From positions 1 to 43,226 of the forward strand of contig NZ_BJNV01000016.1 of assembly GCF_006539865.1 (NCBI RefSeq): 43,226 nucleotides of DNA. The letters run 5' to 3'. Positions 25,306 to 33,799 of this stretch are shown here, piece by piece. The position numbers and the translations under genes were made by a program. This DNA is from Zoogloea ramigera (GTDB taxonomy: Bacteria > Pseudomonadota > Gammaproteobacteria > Burkholderiales > Rhodocyclaceae). The notes beneath the pieces are model-generated. The model saw nothing but the letters and a program-made list of their open reading frames with translations. It was not told the DNA's origin and ran no database searches. Every line of letters begins with the position of its first letter. Position 1 is the first letter of the stretch.

Positions 25306-26655
25306 ATGTTCACCCAATTGTCCCTAAAGAATTTCAAAGCTTGGAGAAACGTCGAAAAGGTAGATTCGTCCGGCCAGTCCCATTTTGGCAGAATAGATAT
25401 CCCGTTGGCGCCGGTGACCATGCTTCTGGGTACAAATTCGTCAGGTAAGTCGTCACTGCTGCAGGCGTTGTTGTTGTTAAAGCAAACAGCTGTATCGCCA
25501 GATCGGAGCGTTCATCTCAATCTTGGTGGCAATGAGGCTAACGACTACTTTAATTTCGGGCACTTTGACGATGTATTGACTCATAACGCCTCGCCACGCT
25601 TGTTCGAACTTGGCTTCAAGTTTCGCCGCCCCGATTCCGCGTCGGCAAGTGAGACACGACGCCTGCAGTCGGGAGAGTTTCTCGCAACGTACAGCAAGAC
25701 ATCGGCAGGCGCTACCGTTGTTCAGGAGTTGGCCCTAAGAAGTGATGCTTCGTTCTATCGCGCTATTCGGCGTGACAAGGGCGCATATTCGATCATGGTC
25801 GGAGACGAAACTCAGCCACGAGGGAAAAGTCGGGCGTATGCGCCAGAGCGTTCGATTGCTCTCCCTGTCGAGGCAGTTCAGTTGCTGGCAGCTGATGGCC
25901 CCATGGTCGAAGACATTAGTTTGGCGGTCCGGCGCGAACTCGAAGGTATCGCATACTTGGGGCCGCTACGCCGCAAGCCAGAGCGGGATTACCCCTGGAA
26001 CAAGAGTAGACCAGGAGAGTTAGGAATAGACGGATCCGGAGTCATCAATGCCCTGTTAGCAAGCGCTCTTTCTCGATCGAAAGACGACGATACAGCACAG
26101 ATCATCCAGAAGGTCTCTGTTTGGCTTCAGCGGATGGGAGTTGCGGAAAAAATTGAGGTCAAGCAGTTGGGGCATTCCACCCGTTATGAGGTTGTCGTTC
26201 ACAAGGATGGGATCTCAGCTAACTTGAGGGATGTTGGCATTGGAGTGTCACAGGTACTTCCGGTCATTACACTGGCTTTTTTTGCTCCACCCGGGGCTAC
26301 CGTTATCCTTGAGGAGCCAGAGATTCATTTGCACCCGCTGGCACAGGCAGTTCTTGCTGAACTGTTCGTGGAGGTGAGTCGCGATCGACAAGTTCAGTTC
26401 ATAGTGGAAACGCACTCCGAGCACCTTTTTCGTCGTTTGCAAACCCTGGTTGCACGAGACGCTGGTACGCGTGACCAGTGCTTGCTCTATTTTGTTGAGC
26501 GTGCGGGGGCTGACGCAAAATTAAAGCCATTGCTGCTGGACTCCTTTGGTCGCGTTAATGAATGGCCTCCTATGTTCTTCGGTGATGCGATGGGTGAAAC
26601 TCGTGAGCAAGCTCGACTCATGTTCGAACGGCAGCGGAGTGGGAGTGGCAAATGA
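25306..26655 (+). CDS. SMC/AAA-like ATPase with DUF3696 C-terminus, probable sensor of a defence operon
   Basis: A 449-residue ABC/SMC-like ATPase. It opens FTQLSLKNFKAWRN, with Walker A GTNSSGKSS near residue 42. The Walker B stretch TVILEEPEIHLHP lies around 330, preceded by LRDVGIGVSQVLPV, a signature-like region, and followed by FIVETHSEHLFRRL. The C-terminal FGRVNEWPPMFF is like DUF3696. Such ATPases control toxic effectors in several defence systems (for example PARIS and Septu use related ATPases), but those partners differ from the ones here. It lies 57 bases after hsdS in AT-rich DNA and overlaps the PIN gene by four bases (ATGA). A role as trigger or regulator of the PIN nuclease is inferred. 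Confidence 0.85.
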   Translation: MFTQLSLKNFKAWRNVEKVDSSGQSHFGRIDIPLAPVTMLLGTNSSGKSSLLQALLLLKQTAVSPDRSVHLNLGGNEANDYFNFGHFDDVLTHNASPRLFELGFKFRRPDSASASETRRLQSGEFLATYSKTSAGATVVQELALRSDASFYRAIRRDKGAYSIMVGDETQPRGKSRAYAPERSIALPVEAVQLLAADGPMVEDISLAVRRELEGIAYLGPLRRKPERDYPWNKSRPGELGIDGSGVINALLASALSRSKDDDTAQIIQKVSVWLQRMGVAEKIEVKQLGHSTRYEVVVHKDGISANLRDVGIGVSQVLPVITLAFFAPPGATVILEEPEIHLHPLAQAVLAELFVEVSRDRQVQFIVETHSEHLFRRLQTLVARDAGTRDQCLLYFVERAGADAKLKPLLLDSFGRVNEWPPMFFGDAMGETREQARLMFERQRSGSGK

Positions 26656-27179
26656 AAGAGCGTTATGTTGTTGATACTAATGTCTTGATTGCTGCCAGCG
26701 CCGTTGATGCCAATTCTCCGATTGAGCGTGAGGCGACGCCAGATGACCCAGACCTGCGACAGAAGATCTGGCAGTGGTTATATGACTTTCAGCAGTCGGG
26801 AAGTTTTCTTGTTCTAGACGGGCAGGGTGGAATTGAAAAAGAGTATGGTAAAAAACTCGGATTTAATGATTTCGGAAGACAAGTTGTGAAGTACAAGTGG
26901 GATACTTGCGCGGTGGATCAGGTGAGCGTTGATTATGATCAAAACGGCGACGGTATTTTGGAAGAGCCGCTGCAAACGGTCGTACATGATCGCCAAGATC
27001 GCAAAATGGTGGCCGCGGCACTCGATGCTTTGGCGACTTACGGAGAGTCTACTATCGCCTTCGCCGGTGACACAGATTGGCATGGGTGGAAACCTCAGTT
27101 AGAGGCAGTTGGGCTTTGCTTGGAGCCAATTATTGGGGAGTGGTCTGAGGCTAAATTTAAAGAGAAAAACCAGAAGTGA
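26652..27179 (+). CDS. PIN-family ribonuclease, probable effector
   Basis: A 175-residue single-domain protein with a PIN nuclease pattern: Asp8 in VVDTNVLIAAS, an acidic residue near Glu62/Glu64 (GIEKEYGKK), Asp113/Asp116 in HDRQDRKMVAAAL, and Asp140/Asp142 in FAGDTDWHGW. A full acidic set is therefore present and activity is likely. PIN domains are metal-dependent single-strand ribonucleases, often toxins. No small antitoxin gene flanks it. Instead the ATPase gene overlaps its start and an RNA ligase gene overlaps its stop (GTGA). This suggests a regulated RNA cutter whose damage can be repaired. The PIN assignment is by motif, without database confirmation. Confidence 0.8.
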   Translation: MKERYVVDTNVLIAASAVDANSPIEREATPDDPDLRQKIWQWLYDFQQSGSFLVLDGQGGIEKEYGKKLGFNDFGRQVVKYKWDTCAVDQVSVDYDQNGDGILEEPLQTVVHDRQDRKMVAAALDALATYGESTIAFAGDTDWHGWKPQLEAVGLCLEPIIGEWSEAKFKEKNQK

Positions 27180-27904
27180 GCGAGTTTTTCCGATTTCCCC
27201 ACACCCCGCATCTTGCCTGGCTTGGCAAAGGCGAGCCGCGTGACGACAAGGTGTTGAGTCAGGCGGAGGCCAAGGCTTTTCTGGCCGGCCCGGTTTTGCT
27301 CGAAGAAAAGGTCGATGGCGCGAATCTTGGGTTTTCCGTGGGACGTGACGGTCTGCTCCGGGCTCAGAATCGCGGCCAGTACCTGACCCGTCCCTTGACC
27401 GGGCAGTTCGCCCGGCTGAACGACTGGTTGGCGATGCACGAAGAGGATCTGTTTGATGTGTTGGGCGAGTCCTTGATCCTTTTCGGCGAATGGGTCGCGG
27501 CAGTACATAGCCTCGAGTATCCCGACCTGCCGGATTATTTTCTGGTTTTCGATGTGTACGACCGCAGTGAAAAGAAATTCTGGAGTTCGGCCCGGCGCGA
27601 TGCGCTGGTCGCGAAGCTGGGGCTGTGTCGCATTCACGAGATCGGGAGAGGCCATTACCCGTTGGGCGTTATCGAGCAACTGCTGCGTTCTTCGACAAGT
27701 GCCTATCGCCACGGTGCTTGCGAAGGCGTCTATCTGCGACGGGAAGACGACAACTGGCTGATTGCCCGCGCCAAGCTTGTTCACCCGGATTTCGTGCAAA
27801 GCATCGGCGAGCATTGGCGTTCGCGCGCATTGCGTTGGAATGTTGTGAGGCCAGCGCCACCCTCATTCGGGGAATGTCATTCCAATGGTGGAGCAGGTAG
27901 CTGA
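27176..27904 (+). CDS. ATP-dependent RNA ligase
   Basis: A 242-residue nucleotidyltransferase of the RNA_ligase (PF09414-like) family. The adenylated lysine is Lys45 in EEKVDGANLGF (motif I), followed by AQNRGQYL, FGEWVAAVHS (motif III), FLVFDVYD (IIIa), CEGVYLR (IV) and ARAKLVHPDF (V, Lys200). All catalytic motifs are intact, so it should seal RNA ends carrying 3'-OH and 5'-phosphate. The start is GTG at 27176, overlapping the PIN stop by four bases; no upstream ATG fits and the next ATG would remove motif I. No polynucleotide kinase/phosphatase domain is fused. Coupling to a PIN nuclease suggests repair, or modification, of that nuclease's products. Confidence 0.87.
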   Translation: MSEFFRFPHTPHLAWLGKGEPRDDKVLSQAEAKAFLAGPVLLEEKVDGANLGFSVGRDGLLRAQNRGQYLTRPLTGQFARLNDWLAMHEEDLFDVLGESLILFGEWVAAVHSLEYPDLPDYFLVFDVYDRSEKKFWSSARRDALVAKLGLCRIHEIGRGHYPLGVIEQLLRSSTSAYRHGACEGVYLRREDDNWLIARAKLVHPDFVQSIGEHWRSRALRWNVVRPAPPSFGECHSNGGAGS

Positions 27905-27917
27905 ACCGAGTTTATCC

Positions 27918-28883
27918 ATGAGCGACATCAAACTTTTCCGCCTCTCTTCCGGCAAAGCCACCGAACTCCTGGGCGATGCTTCCGATCTCGAGAAGCCGCT
28001 GCAAACCCTGATCGAGGCCAACCTCGAACCCCTGCTCGGCATCCGCTTTCTGGCCACGGAATACTCCACCGGCAAGACGCACGGTGGGCGCATCGATTCC
28101 CTGGGGCTGGACGAGAACAATTGCCCGGTGATCCTGGAGTACAAGCGTTCGGTGGGGGAGAACGTCATCAACCAGGGCTTGTTTTATCTCGATTGGCTGA
28201 TGGACCATCAGGCCGAGTTCAAGCTGCTGGTGATGGACAAGCTTGGCAATGCGGCGGCAGATGCCATCGACTGGAGTGCGCCGCGCCTGGTGTGCATTGC
28301 GGCCGACTTCACCAAGTACGACGGCCACGCGGTGCAGCAGATCAACCGCAATATCGAGCTGATACGCTACCGCCGTTTCGGCGACGAGTTGTTGTTGCTC
28401 GAGCTGGCCAATGCGACCAGCGGCGGTAACGGCAGGCCGACCGGCGGCAGGGCGCTAAAGGCGGCCGCAATCGAGGCCACCCCGCTCAAGCCGGCGGCCC
28501 GTGATCGTTCCTTTGCCGAGTGGTTGCCCTTGCTTCCGGCACATTTGGCCGAGCTGTTGTCGTCACTGGAGGACTATGTGATGTCCCTGGGTGACGATGT
28601 GCAGCGCAAGGAGCTGCGCCTTTACCTGGCTTTCAAGCGCCTCAAAAACTTCGCCACGGTGGTGGCGCAAAAGAACCGGCTGCTTCTGTACCTGCACCTG
28701 AACCCCGCCGACCTGGGGCCATTGCCTGCCATGGGCCGCGATGTCAGCCAGCAGGGGCATTGGGGTACGGGGGACGTGGAATTGTCTCTCACCAGCCAGG
28801 CAGACCTGGACACGGCAAAGCCGTTGATCTCCATGTCCTATCTGGGGCGCAGCACGACGGGCCAGGGCCGGTCGGATGCCTGA
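27918..28883 (+). CDS. NucS-like PD-(D/E)XK protein with DUF5655-type C-terminus
   Basis: A 321-residue protein starting MSDIKLFRLSSGK. The nuclease-like core is Asp60 in GGRIDSLGLDENN, with Glu74 and Lys76 in VILEYKRS, the order seen in NucS/EndoMS and related PD-(D/E)XK folds. The C-terminal 110 residues (RKELRLYLAFKRLKNFATVV and LLLYLHLNP) look like DUF5655, often found on such proteins. The start at 27918 was preferred to an ATG at 27885 inside the ligase gene because it matches the usual N-terminus. It lies 13 bases after the ligase stop, so it is probably the last gene of the island, though GC content is higher again and it may be an independent housekeeping-like gene. Confidence 0.8.
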   Translation: MSDIKLFRLSSGKATELLGDASDLEKPLQTLIEANLEPLLGIRFLATEYSTGKTHGGRIDSLGLDENNCPVILEYKRSVGENVINQGLFYLDWLMDHQAEFKLLVMDKLGNAAADAIDWSAPRLVCIAADFTKYDGHAVQQINRNIELIRYRRFGDELLLLELANATSGGNGRPTGGRALKAAAIEATPLKPAARDRSFAEWLPLLPAHLAELLSSLEDYVMSLGDDVQRKELRLYLAFKRLKNFATVVAQKNRLLLYLHLNPADLGPLPAMGRDVSQQGHWGTGDVELSLTSQADLDTAKPLISMSYLGRSTTGQGRSDA

Positions 28884-29158
28884 AGGTGTGCGGTGATCGC
28901 CCACTCGGCCCCCGAGGCAAAGCGCGCGGCCTTCTCGCGGATGCGATCGGCGGGCCGCCACGTCGGGCGCCGAGGCCACCACCACCAGCGCCGGTAGTGC
29001 GCCCCACACCGCACTGATCCGTCGCTTCACCGGTTTTCTCACCGGGTTGTTGATGGGGAGGCTTAGCGCCGCGGCGCATCCCGTGGGGATACCGCCGCCT
29101 CGGCTGCACGAGCACACTGCGGCGCCGGACAGGCCGGCCATCTGTCGGCAGGGTGTGC
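28884..29158. other. Intergenic region between the defence island and the Hsp70 operon
   Basis: It separates convergent genes. No convincing gene is seen. A short inverted repeat CCGGT-TTTCTC-ACCGG lies around 29030-29045 and may be part of a terminator, without a clear T run. Short high-GC frames crossing it look like chance. Confidence 0.5.
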
Positions 29159-31951
29159 TCAGGCGACGTCGATCAGCCGCAGCCCGGGCGGCAGCGCTTC
29201 GCCGAAGCTGCGGCGCTGGTCGGCGTCATCCAGCCGGCCGCCGTCGCGCACCAGGGCGATCCAGCTTTCGGGGGCGCGGCTTGCGGCGAGGCGGCGCACC
29301 ACGCTGTCGCGCAGGGCGTCGGGCAGGTCGAGGCTGCGGTCGCCGGTGAGGCGGGCGATCTGGGCGGCGGCGAAGGCGGCGGGCTCGATGCGCTTCCAGT
29401 CGAGGGCCAGCACGGCCTCCAGCCAGCCCGCGGCGATCTCGGCCGGCACCACCGTGTGGGCGCTGCCGTACAGCGGCCGGCGGGCGCCGACGCGGCCCAG
29501 CGCCCACCAGGTGTGGGGTTTCTCGGCGGGGCGCTGCAGGCGCTCCAGCAGCCACTTGCCAACCTCGATGCGGTGCAGCGCCGGCACCTGCTCGAGTGAC
29601 GCGGCGAGGCGCACCATGTCGTCGTAGGCGTCGTGCACCGGCGCCCGGGCGCGCTTGCCGTCGGACAGCGTCTCGAGGTGGCCGGCCAGCACTTCGAGGA
29701 TCTCCAGCTGGGCGGCCTCGGGCAGGCCGCCGGCGGCGCGACGCCACAGCGTCCACCACTCGGACCAGTTGCGCCCCTCCTGCTGGTACTGGATGCCCTG
29801 GCCGAAGAGCCCGAAGAGCCGCTCGATGCGCCACTCGTCGAGGGCCGCGCCGAGGCCCGGGCGCAGCGTGTAGCCGGCCAGGTTGAGCCAGGTCCGCTCG
29901 TGTTCGGCGGAGCGGCGGCGCCGGCCGGCGCGCTCCATCAGGGCGTCGAAGAGGGCCCGCAGCAGCGGCAGATCCCAGCCTTCCCGCGGGCCCAGCAGGC
30001 GTTCGAGGCGGGCGCGCAGGCCGCGCACCTCGCGGGCATCCACCTGTTTCGACTGCCCGCCGAAGACGCGCTCGATCTCGGCGAGCGCGGCGGGCAGGCG
30101 GGGGTGTTCGGCGGCGGCGGGCGGCTCGGGGCTGGCGGCAGCCTCGCCGCGCAGCTGGAAGGCCAGCAGCCAGCGCCGGCCTGGGTCGTCGGCGCTGACG
30201 CAGTGCATCTCGAGGGTGCCGACCTCGGTCATCGTGGCGGTGAGCTGCACCACCACGTCGCGGCGGCCGGCGCCCTCGGCGGCGGGCAGTACGGTGGCAA
30301 TGGGCGGCAGCCAGACGCAGCCTTCGCCCAGCGCCTCGACCAGCTCGCCGGCCTGCCAGGGCGTGTCGCCCACCGACGAGACGAGCTGGAAACGCACCGC
30401 CTGCCCCAGCCGCAGCGCAAAGCTGCGGCCGGGCAGATGCACCTCGTGGCCGGCCTCGGTGCCGCGGGGCAGCACGCACACGCCGCGCCGGGCGTCGCCG
30501 CCCTCGTCGAGAAGCAGAAAGTAGCTGCGCGCCGAGCCGCCGCCGATCGCCGGCCCGCTGCCCCGCGTGCGCGCCAGCCCCCAGGCCACCGCGCCGCGGG
30601 CCACGGCGAGGTCGGGGGCGTCGTTGTGGAGCACCCGCAGCGGGGCGCCGCGCCAGCGGGCGAGGGTGGCCTCCAGCCGCTGGGCGATGGGCCTGGCGCG
30701 GAACACGCCACCGTTCAGCAGCAGGGTGTCGGGCAGCGGGAGGCTGCCGTCGGCCGGCGCCGCATCGCCCAGCGCGGCGCGGGCGGCGCCGGCGTGGCGC
30801 TGCAGGAAGGCCGCCAGATGGCGAGTGATCGCCGCATCGGACGGGTAGGGCAGGCCGAACTCGACGATGCCGGCGCGCCGCCGCTGGGGGAGTTCGTCGG
30901 CGCCGACCGCGGGCAGGAAGCCATCGACGACGAGCGCCTCGACCTCAACCCGGGTGAGCTCCACCGAGCGCGCCGCGCCGATCAGCTTCGAGCCGCCGCC
31001 GAGCAGCGTGAGCGTGACCCGCTCCGGCGCGCCGGGGGCCAGCAGTTGCTCCTTGGCCACGCGGCAGCGCTGCACGAGCTGGGAGAAGCGCGCCGCCGAC
31101 AGGCGCTCGCCGCCGCCCAGGCGCTGCTCGGCCAGGTGGGCGAGGGCCAGGTCCATGTTGTCGCCGCCCAGCATCAGGTGGTCGCCCACGCCGATGCGGG
31201 TGAGTTTGGGCGGGCCGCCGTCGGCGTCAGGCTCGACCTGCACCAGCGTGAGGTCGGTGGTGCCGCCGCCCACGTCGCACACCAGCACCAGCCGGGCCGA
31301 TGCCAGCTCGGCGGCGAGGGTGGCGCGGTGGCGGAAGATCCAGTCCTGGAAGGCGGCCTGGGGTTCTTCGATCAGGCGTAGCCGCGGCAGGCCGGCGAGG
31401 CGGGCGGCCTCGACGGTGAGGGCCCGGGCGCCTTCGTCGAAGGAGGCCGGGATGGTGAGCACGATGTCCTGCTCGGCCAGCGGGTGGCCGGCAAATTGCG
31501 CGTCCCAGGCGGCCCGCACGTGGGCCAGGTAGCTGGCGCTGGCGGCGAGGGGTGACACCTTGGCGACGTCGTCCGGGGCGCCCCAGGGCAGGATCGCCGC
31601 GCTGCGGTCGACGCCCGGGTGCGACAGCCAGCTCTTGGCGCTGGCCACCAGCCGGCCGGGCACCTGGGCGCCGAGGTCACGGGCGTAGCGGCCGATCACC
31701 GCTCCGGTGTCGCTGGGCCACGGTAGCGTGAGCGAGGCCGGGTCGAGCTCGCCCGGCGCCGGGTGGTAGCGCACCGAGGGCAGCAGCGGCTGCGGGGCGA
31801 CCTCGCCGGGGCCGCTGAGCTGGGGGATCTCCAGCAGCTGGACGGCGTCGCTCCCCGCCGCCACCTCCGCCACGTAGGCGACGACGGTGTTGCTGGTGCC
31901 CAGGTCGATGCCGACGAGGTGGCGGCCCATGGCGGTGTTCGCGCTGCCCAT
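29159..31951 (-). CDS. Large Hsp70-like protein with DUF3731-type C-terminus
   Basis: A 930-residue DnaK paralogue. The actin-like ATPase domain shows GIDLGTSNTVVAYV (phosphate 1), VCDVGGGTTDLTLVQV (phosphate 2), LMLGGDNMDLALAHL and LLLNGGVFRARP. The C-terminal 330 residues, starting about residue 600, are a helical region resembling DUF3731 rather than the DnaK peptide-binding domain and lid. It follows another Hsp70-like gene after nine bases, so both are one operon. The start at 31951 is taken for spacing; an internal ATG at 31930 (MGRHLVGID) is equally possible. The client and cellular role are not known for this family; no DnaJ or GrpE is nearby. Confidence 0.88.
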   Translation of the reverse strand: MGSANTAMGRHLVGIDLGTSNTVVAYVAEVAAGSDAVQLLEIPQLSGPGEVAPQPLLPSVRYHPAPGELDPASLTLPWPSDTGAVIGRYARDLGAQVPGRLVASAKSWLSHPGVDRSAAILPWGAPDDVAKVSPLAASASYLAHVRAAWDAQFAGHPLAEQDIVLTIPASFDEGARALTVEAARLAGLPRLRLIEEPQAAFQDWIFRHRATLAAELASARLVLVCDVGGGTTDLTLVQVEPDADGGPPKLTRIGVGDHLMLGGDNMDLALAHLAEQRLGGGERLSAARFSQLVQRCRVAKEQLLAPGAPERVTLTLLGGGSKLIGAARSVELTRVEVEALVVDGFLPAVGADELPQRRRAGIVEFGLPYPSDAAITRHLAAFLQRHAGAARAALGDAAPADGSLPLPDTLLLNGGVFRARPIAQRLEATLARWRGAPLRVLHNDAPDLAVARGAVAWGLARTRGSGPAIGGGSARSYFLLLDEGGDARRGVCVLPRGTEAGHEVHLPGRSFALRLGQAVRFQLVSSVGDTPWQAGELVEALGEGCVWLPPIATVLPAAEGAGRRDVVVQLTATMTEVGTLEMHCVSADDPGRRWLLAFQLRGEAAASPEPPAAAEHPRLPAALAEIERVFGGQSKQVDAREVRGLRARLERLLGPREGWDLPLLRALFDALMERAGRRRRSAEHERTWLNLAGYTLRPGLGAALDEWRIERLFGLFGQGIQYQQEGRNWSEWWTLWRRAAGGLPEAAQLEILEVLAGHLETLSDGKRARAPVHDAYDDMVRLAASLEQVPALHRIEVGKWLLERLQRPAEKPHTWWALGRVGARRPLYGSAHTVVPAEIAAGWLEAVLALDWKRIEPAAFAAAQIARLTGDRSLDLPDALRDSVVRRLAASRAPESWIALVRDGGRLDDADQRRSFGEALPPGLRLIDVA

Positions 31952-31960
31952 GCCCGTCCG

Positions 31961-33799
31961 TCAGGCCTGGCCGCGCACGTCGAATTCCACCTTCCAGCGC
32001 TCACTGCCGCCCACGGGCAGGGCTTCGAGCTGGAGGGTGCCGGTCTCGGTGATGCGGGCGTGCAGGTGCACCGGCACGATGTCGCCGGCACGGCGGCCTT
32101 CGGCGGGCAGGCTGGCCTCGATCTCCTCGAGCTCCTGGAGTTCGTCCGGCGCCCAGAAGTCGAGCAGGGTGCCCACCTGGTCGTGGCGGCGCACCGACGA
32201 GCCGAAGAAGCGGAAGCGCACCGGCTCGCCCACCACCAGCCCGAACTGCTGGGGCGGCAGCGCGGCGTCGGAGCCTTCTTCCATGCCGAAGGGGGCGAGG
32301 CACAGGGCCTGCACCGGCGGCTCCATGCCGGGGATGGCCGGCATCGCCGACTCGACCGCCACGTAATAGGCCTGGGCCGTGCCGCCGCGGATGCGCACGC
32401 CGCGGCCGCGCCGCACGTAGCCGTAGTAGGCCGCGCCGCGGGCCACCGCTAGGTCGAGGTCGGTGCCGCCCAGGAGCCGCGCCGGGGCCGCGCCCTCGGC
32501 GGTCAGCCAGCGGTTGATGAGGCCCAGCAGGCGCTCGGCGATGAGGCCGGATTTGAGCACGCCGCCGTTGAAGAGCACCGCGGTGGGGTGCAGGAAGCTC
32601 GCCTCGCCGGCCGCTTCGGCAAAGCCTTCGAGCTCGGCGGTGGCGCCGCGCTGGCGGCTCAGGAAGGCGCCCAGGTGGCGGGTGATGGCGGCGTCCTGGG
32701 CGTAGGGCAGGCCGAGCTGGGTGAGGCCGCCGCGGGCCCGGCTGACCGGCGCATCCGACACGGCCACCTCGGGGAAGAAGCCGTCGAGCAGGCTGCGGGT
32801 GAGCTCGTCGCGGGTGACCTCGGTGCGGATGCTGCCGCCGATGAGCCGGGAGCCGCGGCTCGGCACGACCACCGGCACCGCGTCGATGCTGGCGTCGCCC
32901 AGCAGGGTCTCCTTGGCCACGCGGCAGGCGTGGGCGAGGGCGCGGGTCTGCCACGGGTCGAGGGTGGTGCCCTGGCCGGCGAGCTTCTTTGCCACGCCGT
33001 AGGCGAGGGCCAGGTCCATGTTGTCGCCACCGAGCAGGATGTGCTCGCCCACCGCCACCCGGTGCAGCTCGAGGTTGCCGTCGCGCTCGAGCACGGCGAT
33101 CAGCGACAGGTCGGTGGTGCCGCCGCCGACGTCGACCACCAGGATGATGTCGCCCTTGCGAACCTCTTTGCGCCACGCGCCGGCGCTGTGCTGGATCCAG
33201 CTGTACAACGCGGCCTGGGGCTCTTCGAGCAGGGTGATGGGGCCGTAGCCGGCGGCCTTGGCAGCTTCGGCGGTGAGCTCGCGGGCGGCCGGGTCGAAGG
33301 AGGCGGGGATCGTCACGGTGACGTCCTGCTCCGCAAAGGGGGCGTCCGGGTGGGCGGCGTTCCAGGCCTCGCGCAGGTGCGACAGGTAGCGGATCGAGGC
33401 GGTGAGGGGCGAGATGCGCGCCACCTCGGGCGGAGCCTCGGCGGGCAGGATGGCCGCGCGGCGGTCGACGCCCGGGTGGCACAGCCAGCTCTTGGCGCTC
33501 GCCACCAGGCGGATCGGCGTGGCGGCGCCGCGCGTACGGGCGAACTCGCCGGCGGCGAAATCATGGCTGGCGGCCCAGGGCAGGGCCAGGTCGCCCGGGG
33601 CGAGTTCGCTCTCGTGGGGCAGGTACAGGAAGGAGGGCAGCAGCGGGCGCGCCTCGACGGCGCCGGGGCCGCTGAGCTGGGGGATGGCCAGCACCTGCTG
33701 GGCGGCCTGCTCGCCGTCGCTGGCGCTGACATCCACGTAGGAGAGGGCGCAGTGGGTGGTGCCCAGGTCGATCCCGATGGCGTAGCGCGGCGTGCTCAC
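31961..33799 (-). CDS. Hsp70-like ATPase
   Basis: A 612-residue DnaK paralogue. Visible motifs are IGIDLGTTHCALSYV (phosphate 1), VVDVGGGTTDLSLIAV (phosphate 2), ILLGGDNMDLALAYG and LFNGGVLKSGLIAER. The C-terminal region after about residue 480 is beta-rich and short, with FRFFGSSVRRHDQVG, and lacks a DnaK lid. The start is GTG at 33797-33799, overlapping the DUF2760 stop (GTGA); the frame extends far upstream but reads as antisense-like Arg/Pro-rich sequence there. Hsp70 of this kind regularly travels with DUF2760 and the larger DUF3731 protein, so the three probably work together. Confidence 0.88.
   Translation of the reverse strand: MSTPRYAIGIDLGTTHCALSYVDVSASDGEQAAQQVLAIPQLSGPGAVEARPLLPSFLYLPHESELAPGDLALPWAASHDFAAGEFARTRGAATPIRLVASAKSWLCHPGVDRRAAILPAEAPPEVARISPLTASIRYLSHLREAWNAAHPDAPFAEQDVTVTIPASFDPAARELTAEAAKAAGYGPITLLEEPQAALYSWIQHSAGAWRKEVRKGDIILVVDVGGGTTDLSLIAVLERDGNLELHRVAVGEHILLGGDNMDLALAYGVAKKLAGQGTTLDPWQTRALAHACRVAKETLLGDASIDAVPVVVPSRGSRLIGGSIRTEVTRDELTRSLLDGFFPEVAVSDAPVSRARGGLTQLGLPYAQDAAITRHLGAFLSRQRGATAELEGFAEAAGEASFLHPTAVLFNGGVLKSGLIAERLLGLINRWLTAEGAAPARLLGGTDLDLAVARGAAYYGYVRRGRGVRIRGGTAQAYYVAVESAMPAIPGMEPPVQALCLAPFGMEEGSDAALPPQQFGLVVGEPVRFRFFGSSVRRHDQVGTLLDFWAPDELQELEEIEASLPAEGRRAGDIVPVHLHARITETGTLQLEALPVGGSERWKVEFDVRGQA

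Noticed and set aside
28563..29141. A 192-codon minus-strand frame in the gap before the Hsp70 genes
   Set aside because: Mostly antisense to the NucS-like gene, no motif, no ribosome site.
29633..31381. A 582-codon open frame antisense to the large Hsp70 gene
   Set aside because: Gln/Arg/Ala-rich shadow of a gene with clear ATPase motifs on the other strand.
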